Of a stretch of DNA of 64,000 nucleotides, positions 35,791 to 45,090 are shown one piece after another (positions within the stretch are counted from its first letter, which is position 1; every line of letters begins with the position of its first letter). The stretch spans positions 1 to 64,000 of the forward strand of contig CAZNAD010000009.1 in the NCBI GenBank assembly GCA_964571195.1, written 5' to 3'. Both the position numbers and the translations under genes were made by a program. The DNA comes from PALSA-1006 sp964571195 (GTDB taxonomy: Bacteria > Pseudomonadota > Gammaproteobacteria > Burkholderiales > Gallionellaceae). The notes under the pieces were generated by a model that worked only from the letters and a program-made list of their open reading frames with translations, searched no databases and was not told the origin of the DNA.

Positions 35791-36887
35791 GATGGGTCGA
35801 ACCTCCGCATCGCCAGACCGCAGGCTATCATCAGCGCGGGGGCATCCATTTGCAATTGCCGGGGTTTGACCCGGCTCGACAACGTCATCTGCGCAAACGG
35901 GTTGGCCACCAAGGTGCTCACCTGGGTGCGCGTAGCGACGGCATCATCCAGACCCGACAAAGCCGCACAACCGCCAGCCAGCACGACATAATCGACTTCG
36001 TTGTATTGGGTAGAAGTAAAGAAGAACTGGAGCGCCCGCGTCACTTCGGTAGCCACGTTTTCCAGGAAAGGTGCCAACACGTCGCTTTCGTAGTTATCCG
36101 GCAAACCACCGTCGCGCTTGGCGCGTTCGGCTTCTTGGGCAGACATACCAAAGGCATTCTGGATCATCTGGGTCAATTGCACACCGCCGATCTGCTGGTC
36201 ACGCATATAAACCGACTGGCCGTTGCGCAGCACGTTCACGTTCATCACCGTGGCACCGACATCCACCAGCGCGACGCACAAGTCAGCGGCTCCGCCCGGC
36301 AACTGGCTGCGCACCTGCTCGAAGGCAGCTTCGGCGGCATACGGTTCGACATCGACAACGACGGCTTTCAGACCGGCTGCCTGTGCCGCCGCCACGCGAT
36401 CTTCCACGTTCGCCTTGCGCGATGCTGCCAGCAACACCTCAACCTCTTCCGGGTCGGTAGGGGCTGGGCCAATGATCTGAAAGTCCAGATTGACTTCGTC
36501 CAGAGCAAACGGGATGTACTGGTTAGCTTCCGCCTCGACCTGCATCTCCAGCTCATCCTCGCGCAGATTGCTGGGTAACAGGATCTTTTTGCTGATCACC
36601 GCAGCCGCAGGCAGCGCCAGACTGACATTCTTGATACGCGATCCCATGCGCTTCCAGGCGCGTTGCAACGTATCGGAAACCGCATCCAGATTATTGATGT
36701 TGCCGTCGCTCACCGCATCTGCTGGCAAGGCTTCTATGGCGTAACGCTCCACAACATAACCCGCCTTTTTCGGAGCTTCGCTCAATTCCACCATCTTTAC
36801 TGATGACGAGCTGATATCCACCCCGATCAGGGGCGGTGTAGAGGTCGTCAAAAAATCTAGCGGAATATCAAAATTTCCTTTAATCAT
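35787..36887 (-). CDS. pilM: Type IV pilus assembly protein PilM
   Basis: A 366-residue actin-like ATPase on the cytoplasmic side of the pilus complex. It begins with a divergent phosphate-1 segment, LIGVDISSSSVKMVEL, followed by the ATPase core with EMQVEAEANQYIPFALDEV and VDVGATVMNVNVLRNGQ. The C-terminal part has DYVVLAGGCAALSGLDDAV. It recruits PilN through the NLLP peptide. It is the first gene of the leftward pilus operon and is divergent from the PBP1a gene. Confidence 0.94.
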   Translation of the reverse strand: MIKGNFDIPLDFLTTSTPPLIGVDISSSSVKMVELSEAPKKAGYVVERYAIEALPADAVSDGNINNLDAVSDTLQRAWKRMGSRIKNVSLALPAAAVISKKILLPSNLREDELEMQVEAEANQYIPFALDEVNLDFQIIGPAPTDPEEVEVLLAASRKANVEDRVAAAQAAGLKAVVVDVEPYAAEAAFEQVRSQLPGGAADLCVALVDVGATVMNVNVLRNGQSVYMRDQQIGGVQLTQMIQNAFGMSAQEAERAKRDGGLPDNYESDVLAPFLENVATEVTRALQFFFTSTQYNEVDYVVLAGGCAALSGLDDAVATRTQVSTLVANPFAQMTLSSRVKPRQLQMDAPALMIACGLAMRRFDPS

Positions 36888-37023
36888 AGGCTGGTTAGAG
36901 CGTTTCCGTACAAAGTGGTTTAAATCCTAGCAATAACACCCAACTGTGTAAAGTTTTTTCTATAGACTTATTTTGTCGGAGCGGAGCCGATATAATCAAT
37001 CCACCTCATTAATCTTACCTGTC
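36888..37023. promoter_or_regulatory. Divergent promoter region between pilM and the PBP1a gene
   Basis: A 136-base divergent spacer. A perfect -10 hexamer TATAAT lies at 36991-36996 on the plus strand, with TTATTT at 36968-36973, 17 bases upstream, as a weak -35. It would start transcription about 20 bases before the PBP1a ATG. No leftward promoter for pilM could be named with confidence. Confidence 0.55.
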
Positions 37024-39321
37024 ATGATTTCTCGTTGGTGGTTTTTTCCGGCACTCGCAGTCCTGGTTCTGCCGTTGTTGCCCCTGTTGCTGATCATTTT
37101 TGCGGCGGTGATGACCTATCCCACCCTGCCTTCACTGGAGTCTTTGACCGATTATCGCCCGAAAGTGCCCCTGCGTGTCTACAGCGCGGAAGGCTTCCTG
37201 ATCGGCGAGTTCGGTGAAGAGCGGCGCGAACTGCTCAAGATCGACGAAGTGCCGGACCTGATGAAAAAGGCCATCCTGGCTGCGGAAGATGATCGGTTCT
37301 ACGAACACGGCGGAGTGGACTATCTGGGCGTGGTGCGCGCGGCACTCACTAATATCATCTCCGGCAGCAAGCGCCAGGGCTCATCCACTATCACCATGCA
37401 GGTTGCGCGCAACTTCTTCCTTTCCTCGGAAAAGGCCTGGTCACGCAAATTCAATGAAGTGCTGCTGGCTTTCAAGATCGAGCACAACCTGAGCAAAGAC
37501 GAAATCCTGCAGCTCTACATCAACCAGATCTATCTGGGACAGCGCGCCTACGGCTTTGCCGCAGCGGCACAAGCCTATTACGGCAAACCGCTGGAGCAGC
37601 TCACCATTGCCGAAACCGCCATGCTGGCCGGCTTGCCCAAAGCGCCGTCCTCGTACAACCCCGTGGTCAATCCCAAACGCGCCAAACTTCGCCAGATGTA
37701 CGTGTTACGGCGCATGCACGAACTCGGTTTCATCACTTCGACCCAGCTCGAAGCCGCTCAGACCGAACCTTTCGTCGCCAAACACGGCAATCAGGAATTC
37801 ACCGTCAAGGCCGATTATCTGGCCGAGATGGTGCGTCAGGTCATGTACGACCGTTATCAGGAAGACACCTACACTGAAGGTTACAAGGTCTATACCACCA
37901 TCCGCCAGCAGGATCAGGCGGCGGCTTATGCCGCCGTACGCAACGGCGTGCTGGAATATGACAGCCGCCATGGTTACCGGGGACCGGAAGGTTTTATCGA
38001 CCTGCGCAAGGACCGCAGCGAAGAGTTCATGGAAGACGCTTTGCAGGAAGTGGTGGACAGCGATGACCTGATCCCGGCAATCGTGGTGGAGGTGGGTCAG
38101 AAAATGATCCGCGCCTATTGCAAAGGCGGCCAGATCGCGGAGATCTCCGGTGACGGATTGCGTTTCGCCCAGCATTCATTGGGGGACAAACTCTCGCTCA
38201 ACCAGCGCATCCGCATCGGCTCGCTGATCCGTGTGCAAAAGAATGCAAAAGACTTCTGGCAGATCGTGCAGTTACCGCAAGTGGAAGCGGCTTTTGTTTC
38301 CGCCAGTCCGCAAAACGGCCAGATCTATGCGCTGATCGGCGGCTTCGACTTCAATCGCAACCAATTCAACCACGTGACCCAGGCCTGGCGTCAGCCCGGC
38401 TCCAGTTTCAAACCGTTCATCTATTCCGCCGCACTGGAAAAAGGCTTCACACCCGCATCCATCATCAATGATGCGCCGTTGGTGTTCGATGCCGCCCAGA
38501 CCGGTAGCCAGCCTTGGCAACCCAAAAACTTCGACGACGAGTTCGACGGACCGATGCGGATGCGCCAGGGGCTGACCAAATCGAAAAATCTCGTTTCCAT
38601 CCGCATCCTGCAAGCTATCGGCCCGGAATATGCGCAGGACTACGTCACCAAGTTCGGCTTCGACAAAGACCGCCACCCGCCTTATCTGACCATGGCGCTG
38701 GGTGCCGGGGCGGTCACCCCGATGCAGATGTTGACCGGATACTCGGTCTTCGCCAACGGCGGTTATCGCATCATGCCGTATTTCATCAGCCACATCGAAA
38801 ACGCCCAAGGCAAAGTGATCAGCCAGTCCGCTTCGGTAGTCGCCGGTAGCGGGGCGGAACAAGTCATCGATGTGCGCAATGCGTTCACTATGGTCAGCAT
38901 GATGCAGGACGTGGTGCGCTTCGGCACCGCTACCCGTGCCATGTCGCTGGGTCGACAAGACCTCGCCGGCAAGACCGGCACCACCAGCGATGCGATGGAT
39001 GCCTGGTTCTGCGGCTTCCAACCGACCGTGGTGGGAATCTCGTGGATCGGTTTCGACACCCCGCGCAGCCTGGGTGACAAAGAGACCGGCGGCGGGGCGG
39101 CTCTGCCGATCTGGATGGACTATATGGCCAAAGTGCTGAAAGACACGCCCGAAACGGTTTACACCATGCCGGACAATATGGTCACCGCGCGCATCAACGA
39201 TAGCGGCCTGCGCGACCCGGACGGAGCCAGAGTGGATTATTTCTACCAGGAGAATCTGCCGCCCGAGGCGGGTAGCGGCTCCAGTGAGCGCCTGGATTCG
39301 GTGAAGGACCAGCTTTTCTGA
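37024..39321 (+). CDS. mrcA: Penicillin-binding protein 1A (bifunctional transglycosylase/transpeptidase)
   Basis: A 765-residue class A penicillin-binding protein. It has an N-terminal membrane anchor (about residues 5-32) and a GT51 transglycosylase domain with EDDRFYEHGGVD and RQGSSTITMQVARNFFL. An OB-like insert follows (about 300-430), then a transpeptidase domain with the nucleophile motif SSFK, SKN and KTGTT. It polymerises and cross-links peptidoglycan in the periplasm. The ATG at 37024 (MISRWW) lies downstream of the TATAAT promoter. A longer frame from 36973 would start upstream of the promoter and is rejected. The location next to pilM is conserved in betaproteobacteria. Confidence 0.93.
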   Translation: MISRWWFFPALAVLVLPLLPLLLIIFAAVMTYPTLPSLESLTDYRPKVPLRVYSAEGFLIGEFGEERRELLKIDEVPDLMKKAILAAEDDRFYEHGGVDYLGVVRAALTNIISGSKRQGSSTITMQVARNFFLSSEKAWSRKFNEVLLAFKIEHNLSKDEILQLYINQIYLGQRAYGFAAAAQAYYGKPLEQLTIAETAMLAGLPKAPSSYNPVVNPKRAKLRQMYVLRRMHELGFITSTQLEAAQTEPFVAKHGNQEFTVKADYLAEMVRQVMYDRYQEDTYTEGYKVYTTIRQQDQAAAYAAVRNGVLEYDSRHGYRGPEGFIDLRKDRSEEFMEDALQEVVDSDDLIPAIVVEVGQKMIRAYCKGGQIAEISGDGLRFAQHSLGDKLSLNQRIRIGSLIRVQKNAKDFWQIVQLPQVEAAFVSASPQNGQIYALIGGFDFNRNQFNHVTQAWRQPGSSFKPFIYSAALEKGFTPASIINDAPLVFDAAQTGSQPWQPKNFDDEFDGPMRMRQGLTKSKNLVSIRILQAIGPEYAQDYVTKFGFDKDRHPPYLTMALGAGAVTPMQMLTGYSVFANGGYRIMPYFISHIENAQGKVISQSASVVAGSGAEQVIDVRNAFTMVSMMQDVVRFGTATRAMSLGRQDLAGKTGTTSDAMDAWFCGFQPTVVGISWIGFDTPRSLGDKETGGGAALPIWMDYMAKVLKDTPETVYTMPDNMVTARINDSGLRDPDGARVDYFYQENLPPEAGSGSSERLDSVKDQLF

Positions 39322-39914
39322 TGAGTAAACCCCATCCACAACGCCGCGACCTGATGCGCGAACAACTCGCGCACCACACCGCCAGACTGATCGCGGAAGA
39401 CGGCATCACCGATTTCGCCTTTGCCAAACGCAAAGCCGCCAAACAGCTCGGCGCAGCCGACACACAACACCTGCCCAGCAATCAGGAAGTGGACGAAGCC
39501 CTGAGCAGCTACCGCGCGCTCTATCAACAGCACAGCCACCCCGACATTCTGTATCAGCTACGCGAAGAAGCACTCGCCGCCATGCGCATGCTGGCACCGT
39601 TCCACCCCTATCTGACCGGCTCGGTGTTGAGCGGTGCGGCAGGGGCTAACTCCGACATCAATCTCATGCTGTTCAGCGACGATGCCAAAGCGGTGTTGCT
39701 GTTCCTGCTCAAACACGAGTTTGAGTTCGAAGACGGGGAATGGAACGTGCGCGTGGGCGGACACGAAGAACGTGTGCCCAGCTACACCCTGACCGGCGAA
39801 TCCGGCACGCTGATACACATCATCGTGCTGCCGGAGAACGCGCGCCACAGCGGTGCCCGCCATCCCGAGACCCACGCCAATATTGAGGCCGTCGAAACAC
39901 TGCTCGCGGGCTGA
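39321..39914 (+). CDS. Nucleotidyltransferase-superfamily-like protein
   Basis: A 197-residue protein whose start overlaps the PBP1a stop by one base, so it is coupled to it. The middle has TGSVLSGAAGANSDINLMLF, a pattern like the GS(x)nSDxD motif of minimal nucleotidyltransferases, although the last metal-binding aspartate is Asn. The N-terminal half is helical and charged. Relatives in betaproteobacteria have carried a UDP-N-acetylmuramate-alanine ligase label, which the sequence does not support. Its function is unknown. The overlap with a peptidoglycan synthase could hint at an envelope role. Confidence 0.6.
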   Translation: MSKPHPQRRDLMREQLAHHTARLIAEDGITDFAFAKRKAAKQLGAADTQHLPSNQEVDEALSSYRALYQQHSHPDILYQLREEALAAMRMLAPFHPYLTGSVLSGAAGANSDINLMLFSDDAKAVLLFLLKHEFEFEDGEWNVRVGGHEERVPSYTLTGESGTLIHIIVLPENARHSGARHPETHANIEAVETLLAG

Positions 39915-40031
39915 TTTCCTGTGCCGGACACAACGATCCTGCCGTTGCCGCACCTTATCTATCCCTTCAGGAAACCAAATGCCCGCGCCGGGGTCTATGG
40001 CGGGCAATGTTGCCTTTTACCCGACCTGTGA

Positions 40032-40985
40032 ATGTCCGCCACGCCTCTCCGCATCGGTAAATATTCCATCATCCGGCCCATCGGCGCGGGTGCCACATCC
40101 GATGTGTACCTGGCGATGCGGGACGATGCGTTCTCCACCGTTGCGCTCAAACAGTTCCGCAACGTGTTCCAGTCCGACTGGCACAAGAAGATGTTCGTCA
40201 CCGAAGTGGAATTGGGACAGAAGATGCGGCACAAGAACATCGTGCACGTGCTGGAGGCCGACCTGAACGAGAAGAGCGGCGCCTATCTGGTGATGGAATA
40301 CGCCCACGGCACCTCGCTCGACCGGCACGAACATGCCGACACCCTGTTGCCGATCAACACCGTGTTATCGGTGGTAGAGCAGATCGCCAGTGCGCTACGT
40401 TACGCAGCGACACTGGGCGTGGTACACCGCGACGTAAAGCCGGCCAACATCATCCTGTCGCCGAACGGCACGGCCAAACTCACCGATTTCGGTTGTGCCG
40501 TACCGAGCAACGAGCTGGGGTCGGTGGTGGCGGGCAGCCTGGCCTATATGTCGCCGGAACAACTCGAGGGCCAACCGCTGGATCAACGCGCCGACATCTA
40601 CGCCCTCGGAGCCGTGTTGTACCGTCTGCTCACCGGCAAGAACACCTTTGAGGCGGAGGACAATTTCGAGGCACGTATCGCCATCCTGAACCTGCCCATC
40701 ATCCCTATCGGCACCTATCGCAAAGAGCTGCCCGCAAGTCTGGTCGCGGTGATCGAGCGCGCCCTGCAAAAAGACGTTGCCGACCGTTATGCCAACTGGG
40801 ATGAGTTCATCCATGACTTCGGCGAAGCCGCGCACGCCATCCGTATGTCTGACCTCGATCTCGACATGTACCGCGGCTTCAGCTTGTCGACACAATCGGT
40901 GTTGTCGAACTATGCGGCGACCGACCGCGAGTTCTCGCGCAGCGGTTTTTCACGCAGCGCGATGCCGGATTCTTTCGGGGCTTGA
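40032..40985 (+). CDS. Serine/threonine protein kinase
   Basis: A 317-residue Hanks-type kinase with no visible membrane segment. The glycine loop is IGAGATSDVYL, the invariant Lys is Lys40 in VALKQF, the catalytic loop is VVHRDVKPANI (HRD 132-134), the metal loop is TDFGCA (DFG 152-154), and YMSPEQLEG follows. The last 60 residues are Ser-rich and probably disordered, with possible autophosphorylation sites. It lies 117 bases after the nucleotidyltransferase-like gene. It ends 6 bases from the stop of the convergent rhlE-type gene. The substrate is unknown. Confidence 0.9.
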   Translation: MSATPLRIGKYSIIRPIGAGATSDVYLAMRDDAFSTVALKQFRNVFQSDWHKKMFVTEVELGQKMRHKNIVHVLEADLNEKSGAYLVMEYAHGTSLDRHEHADTLLPINTVLSVVEQIASALRYAATLGVVHRDVKPANIILSPNGTAKLTDFGCAVPSNELGSVVAGSLAYMSPEQLEGQPLDQRADIYALGAVLYRLLTGKNTFEAEDNFEARIAILNLPIIPIGTYRKELPASLVAVIERALQKDVADRYANWDEFIHDFGEAAHAIRMSDLDLDMYRGFSLSTQSVLSNYAATDREFSRSGFSRSAMPDSFGA

Positions 40986-40991
40986 GCCGGA

Positions 40992-42353
40992 TCAGCTCTT
41001 GGCTTTGAACAGCGCCGCGACTTGCCGTTGCGGCTTGTTCAACACGGGTGCGGTAGCCGCGGGTACGGCTGCCGGCTGCGCAACAGCAGCCGGTTCGTAC
41101 GGCTTAGAGAACCAGTCGTCCACCGGAGCGGCGCGGTGATGGCCGCGTACCGGCGCAGGTCTGAGCGGCTTCTGGTATCCGCTCGGCACGACCAGCGCCT
41201 CGCGCGGGAAAGTGCGATTGAGCAACTTCTCGATCTCCACCAGGCGGCGTTCTTCTTCGCCATCCACCAGCGACACCGCTTCACCGGAAGCCCCCGCACG
41301 GCCGGTACGGCCGATACGATGAACATAGTCTTCCGCATGGGTGGGTAATTCGTAGTTGATGACCAGCGGCAACTGGTCGATGTCCAAGCCGCGCGCGGCC
41401 ACATCGGTGGCGGTCAGCGCTTGGATGGTACCAGCCTTGAACGCATCCAGTGCTTCGATACGCTCGCGCTGCGTCTTGTCGCCGTGGATGGCATCGGCGG
41501 GGATACCGGCCCGCTCCAGTTGTTTGGCGACATGAGCCGCGCTCAGCTTGGTGCGAGTGAACACCAGCACCTGCTTGACGTTACGGGTACGAATCAGCTC
41601 GACCAGCGCATGGAACTTGTCCTGATGCCCGACCATACACACCGACTGTTTGATGTTCTCGCCCGCCGCATTACGCCGTGCGGTCTCGACCGTGACCGGA
41701 TTCACAAGGAATTCCTGCGCCAGCTTTTTGATCTCGTCGGAGAAAGTGGCCGAGAACAGCAACGTCTGCCGCTGCTTGGGCAACAATGCGACGATACGCT
41801 TGAGGTCGGGCATAAAACCCATGTCCAGCATACGATCGGCCTCGTCGAGGATGAGCACCTGCACCTGGTTGAGTTGCAGGTTGCGGCTCTCGACATGGTC
41901 GAGCAGACGCCCCGGTGTCGCCACCAATATCTCCACACCATTCATCAGGATCGGTTTCTGCGCCTTGATGTCGGTACCGCCGTACACCACCGCCGTGCGC
42001 AACGGCACATGTTTGGAATACGTCACCACGTTCTCATGCACCTGTATCGCCAGCTCGCGCGTCGGCGCAAGGATCAGCGCACGGATAGGATGGCGGGCAG
42101 GGGAGGCACTGGTGCTGGCGTGCGGCAACAAACGCTGCAACATCGGCAGGGTGAACGCGGCGGTCTTGCCGGTACCGGTCTGCGCCATCGCCATCAGATC
42201 GCTGCCCGCAATAACATGGGGAATCGCCTGCGCCTGTATCGGCGTCGGCTGGGTATAACCTGTTTCTTCGATGGCGCGCAGGATCTTGGCATCGAGCGCG
42301 AGGGAGGAGAACAAGAGCGGTGTTGCGGTGGTTTCGTCCATAATTGCCGTCAT
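40992..42353 (-). CDS. DEAD-box ATP-dependent RNA helicase (RhlE type), second copy
   Basis: A 453-residue DEAD-box helicase with the Q motif GYTQPTPIQAQAIP, AQTGTGKTAAF, PTRELAIQVHE, DEAD, SATFSDE, ARGLD and HRIGRTGR. The C-terminal tail is short and Pro/Ala-rich, unlike the Gly/Arg tail of the copy at 11427, so RNA targets probably differ. The first codon at 42353 lacks a strong ribosome site; Met5 at 42341 is an alternative. It is convergent with the kinase gene and divergent from the transporter gene. Confidence 0.9.
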   Translation of the reverse strand: MTAIMDETTATPLLFSSLALDAKILRAIEETGYTQPTPIQAQAIPHVIAGSDLMAMAQTGTGKTAAFTLPMLQRLLPHASTSASPARHPIRALILAPTRELAIQVHENVVTYSKHVPLRTAVVYGGTDIKAQKPILMNGVEILVATPGRLLDHVESRNLQLNQVQVLILDEADRMLDMGFMPDLKRIVALLPKQRQTLLFSATFSDEIKKLAQEFLVNPVTVETARRNAAGENIKQSVCMVGHQDKFHALVELIRTRNVKQVLVFTRTKLSAAHVAKQLERAGIPADAIHGDKTQRERIEALDAFKAGTIQALTATDVAARGLDIDQLPLVINYELPTHAEDYVHRIGRTGRAGASGEAVSLVDGEEERRLVEIEKLLNRTFPREALVVPSGYQKPLRPAPVRGHHRAAPVDDWFSKPYEPAAVAQPAAVPAATAPVLNKPQRQVAALFKAKS

Positions 42354-42422
42354 TATACTGGATTCGCGCCGCCCGAATGGGGCGGCTGAACGGCCAGCAG
42401 CCGGCCTGATAGAATGCCGACA

Positions 42423-44003
42423 ATGAACACTTCCTCCCCCGCCATCACCCCCACCCAGCGCAAGGTCGTGCTTGCCGCCTGTTTCGGCACCTTCCTGGAG
42501 TGGTACGACTTCCTCACTTTCGCTTCGCTGGCGGTCTATTTCAGTGTGCTGTTCTTCCCGCCGGACAACCCGACCGCCGCGCTGCTGGCCAGTCTGGCCA
42601 CGTTCGGCGTGGGCATGCTGGTGCGCCCGCTGGGTGCGGCGGTGTTCGGTTCACTGGGTGACAAATATGGTCGCCGCCCCATCTTCATCGCCACCATCTT
42701 CCTGATGGGAGTGACCACCTTCGCCGTCGGCCTGTTGCCCACCTACGAACAGGTCGGCTTGCTGGCTCCGGCGTTGCTGCTGGTGTTGCGCTTGTTGCAG
42801 GGTTTCGCCGTGGGCGGCGAGATCGGCGGCGCGGCGGTGTACCTCACCGAACACGCACCCGCCAACCGGCGCGGCTTCTACACCAGCGTGCTGCAACTCA
42901 TGGGCCCGCTGGGCATCATGGCTTCCACGCTGCAAGTGGTGCTGCTGCAATATTGGCTCACTCCGGCCGAGTTCGGCGAATGGGGCTGGCGCGTACCGTT
43001 CCTGCTCTCCATCGTGTTGCTGCTCATCTCGCTGAAAAGTCGTTTGAACATGATCGAATCACCCGTGTTCGTCGAGATGCAGAACAGCGAGACGTTGTCC
43101 AAAGCGCCGCTGCGCGAATGCCTGAAAGACCGGCGCACGCTGGGTCGCATGGCGCTGCTGTTTTTCTGCATCTCGGCGGGCGGCTCGCTACTGTTCTTCT
43201 CGTCACAGGTGTACACCAACGTGTTCCTCAAAAGCGTGGTGAAGATCGATGCGCAACTCGCCAGCACGCTGGTGATGCTCACCACCGTCGCGCTGTTCCC
43301 GCTCACCGTGTTCTGCGGCTGGCTATCGGACAGGGTGGGGCGCAGGCCGGTGTTGCTCGCGGGTCTGTTGCTTGGCGCACTTGCCATCCTGCCCGTGTTC
43401 CACGGTTTGCTGCATTTCGGCAACCCCGCACTGGCCGATTTCAACCGCAACGTCGAGGTCCGGTTGACGGGGGAGGGCTGTCATTACAACCCCTTCGTCA
43501 AGGCGCGCAACGATTGTGAACGCAACCAGGAATGGCTAACCAAACAAGGCGTGGTGTATGTACTGCAAGAGCAAGGCGGGGCAATCACCCAAGTCGCAGT
43601 AAAGGGACATGCACCGGTCGCGGGCTTTGATGTCGCGGCGCTGAAACAGACGTTGCAAGCCGCAGGCTGGCCAGACAAAGCCGACGCGCAACACACCAAT
43701 ATCGCGGCCATCGTCGCGCTGTTGCTAGTGTTGGTGGTGGCGCTCGCACTCATCACCGGCCCGCAGACTGCGGTGCTGGCGGAGTTGTTCCCCGCGCGCA
43801 CGCGCTACACCGCTGCCGCCTTGCCGCATAACCTGAGCGCGGGCTGGATCGGCGGCATGTCACCGTTCATGGTCACCCTCATCGGCACGCGCATGGGCGA
43901 TGTATCGCTCGGCATCTGGTATCCGGCGGGACTGCTGTGTATGGCCTTTGTCGTCGGTCTGTTATTCTTGCCGGAGACTAGGAATACACCGCTGGAACAT
44001 TAA
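42423..44003 (+). CDS. MHS-family MFS transporter
   Basis: A 526-residue major facilitator of the metabolite:H+ symporter family. The signatures are FGTFLEWYDFLTFASLAVYF, GDKYGRRPIF, RLLQGFAVGGEIGGAAVYL and WLSDRVGRRP. Twelve membrane segments are expected. An unusual soluble insert of about 75 residues, with two cysteines (EGCHYNPFVKARNDCER), lies between segments in the C-terminal half, at about residues 340-420. This family carries proline, betaine, citrate and related acids; the substrate here is unknown. The ATG at 42423 matches family starts better than the codon at 42414. Confidence 0.88.
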   Translation: MNTSSPAITPTQRKVVLAACFGTFLEWYDFLTFASLAVYFSVLFFPPDNPTAALLASLATFGVGMLVRPLGAAVFGSLGDKYGRRPIFIATIFLMGVTTFAVGLLPTYEQVGLLAPALLLVLRLLQGFAVGGEIGGAAVYLTEHAPANRRGFYTSVLQLMGPLGIMASTLQVVLLQYWLTPAEFGEWGWRVPFLLSIVLLLISLKSRLNMIESPVFVEMQNSETLSKAPLRECLKDRRTLGRMALLFFCISAGGSLLFFSSQVYTNVFLKSVVKIDAQLASTLVMLTTVALFPLTVFCGWLSDRVGRRPVLLAGLLLGALAILPVFHGLLHFGNPALADFNRNVEVRLTGEGCHYNPFVKARNDCERNQEWLTKQGVVYVLQEQGGAITQVAVKGHAPVAGFDVAALKQTLQAAGWPDKADAQHTNIAAIVALLLVLVVALALITGPQTAVLAELFPARTRYTAAALPHNLSAGWIGGMSPFMVTLIGTRMGDVSLGIWYPAGLLCMAFVVGLLFLPETRNTPLEH

Positions 44004-44026
44004 AAGATTCGAGATCGGATACGAAC

Positions 44027-45058
44027 ATGGAAATCAAGCTTACCCGCCCCGACGACTGGCACCTGCACCTGCGCGACGACGCGCTAATGGCCTCGGTGCT
44101 GCCCGACACTGCCAGACAATTCGCCCGCGCCATCGTCATGCCCAACCTGCGCCCGCCGGTGACCACCACCGCGCAGGCCGTGGCCTACCGCGAACGCATC
44201 CTTAAAGCCTTGCCGCAAGGCATGAAGTTCGAGCCGCTGATGACGCTCTACCTCACCGACATCACCAGTGCGGAAGAGATACGCAAAGCCAAAGCCTGCG
44301 GCGTAGTGCATGCGGTGAAGTTGTACCCGGCGGGTGCCACTACCAATTCCGATGCGGGTGTCACCGACCTGCGCAAGACCTACGCCGCGCTCGAAGCGAT
44401 GCAGGCATGCGGCATGCCGCTGCTGGTGCACGGCGAAGTCACCAGCGCCGACATCGATATCTTCGACCGCGAGGCCGTGTTCATCGAGCGTGTCATGCAA
44501 CCGCTGCTGCATGACTTGCCGAACCTGCGCGTGGTGTTCGAGCACATCACCACCAAAGATGCCGCAGAGTTCGTGACCGGCGCGCCGGACACCATCGCCG
44601 CCACGCTCACCCCGCAACACCTGCTCTACAACCGCAACGCCATGCTGGTCGGTGGCATCCGCCCACACTTCTACTGCCTGCCGATTTTGAAACGCGAGAC
44701 GCACCGCGAAGCCTTGGTGAATGCCGCCACCAGCGGCAGCAAAAAATTCTTCCTCGGCACTGACAGCGCCCCGCATGCCCAGCACACCAAAGAGAATGCC
44801 TGCGGCTGCGCCGGATGCTACAGCGCGCATAGCGCCATCGAACTGTATGCAGAAGCGTTCGAAGCGGCGGGTGCGCTGGACAAGCTCGAAGCCTTCGCCA
44901 GCTTTTATGGCGCGGACTACTACGGTTTGCCTCGTAACACCGACAAGGTCACGCTGCGCAAGGAAGAGTGGCAGGTTCCGGCGTCGGTGGGGTTTGGTGA
45001 GCATCAGCTCGTGCCGTTAAGGGCGGGGGAGAAAATGAAGTGGAAGCTGGTGGAGTGA
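44027..45058 (+). CDS. pyrC: Dihydroorotase
   Basis: A 343-residue class II dihydroorotase, the E. coli PyrC length. The metal site has DDWHLHLRD at the N-terminus, the carbamylated lysine in VKLYPAGATTNSD, LLVHGEV, and the catalytic aspartate in GTDSAPHAQHTKE. It cyclises carbamoyl aspartate in pyrimidine synthesis. pyrE, another gene of this pathway, is 3 kb away at 47993 in the same direction but with unrelated genes between. Confidence 0.95.
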   Translation: MEIKLTRPDDWHLHLRDDALMASVLPDTARQFARAIVMPNLRPPVTTTAQAVAYRERILKALPQGMKFEPLMTLYLTDITSAEEIRKAKACGVVHAVKLYPAGATTNSDAGVTDLRKTYAALEAMQACGMPLLVHGEVTSADIDIFDREAVFIERVMQPLLHDLPNLRVVFEHITTKDAAEFVTGAPDTIAATLTPQHLLYNRNAMLVGGIRPHFYCLPILKRETHREALVNAATSGSKKFFLGTDSAPHAQHTKENACGCAGCYSAHSAIELYAEAFEAAGALDKLEAFASFYGADYYGLPRNTDKVTLRKEEWQVPASVGFGEHQLVPLRAGEKMKWKLVE

Positions 45059-45090
45059 TGGTGTAATTGCATGTCCAATTGGGGGCGTAG

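Noticed and set aside
38272..39339. A 355-codon leftward frame opposite the PBP1a gene
   Set aside because: The transpeptidase motifs SSFK, SKN and KTGTT are on the plus strand. The leftward frame has no homology pattern.
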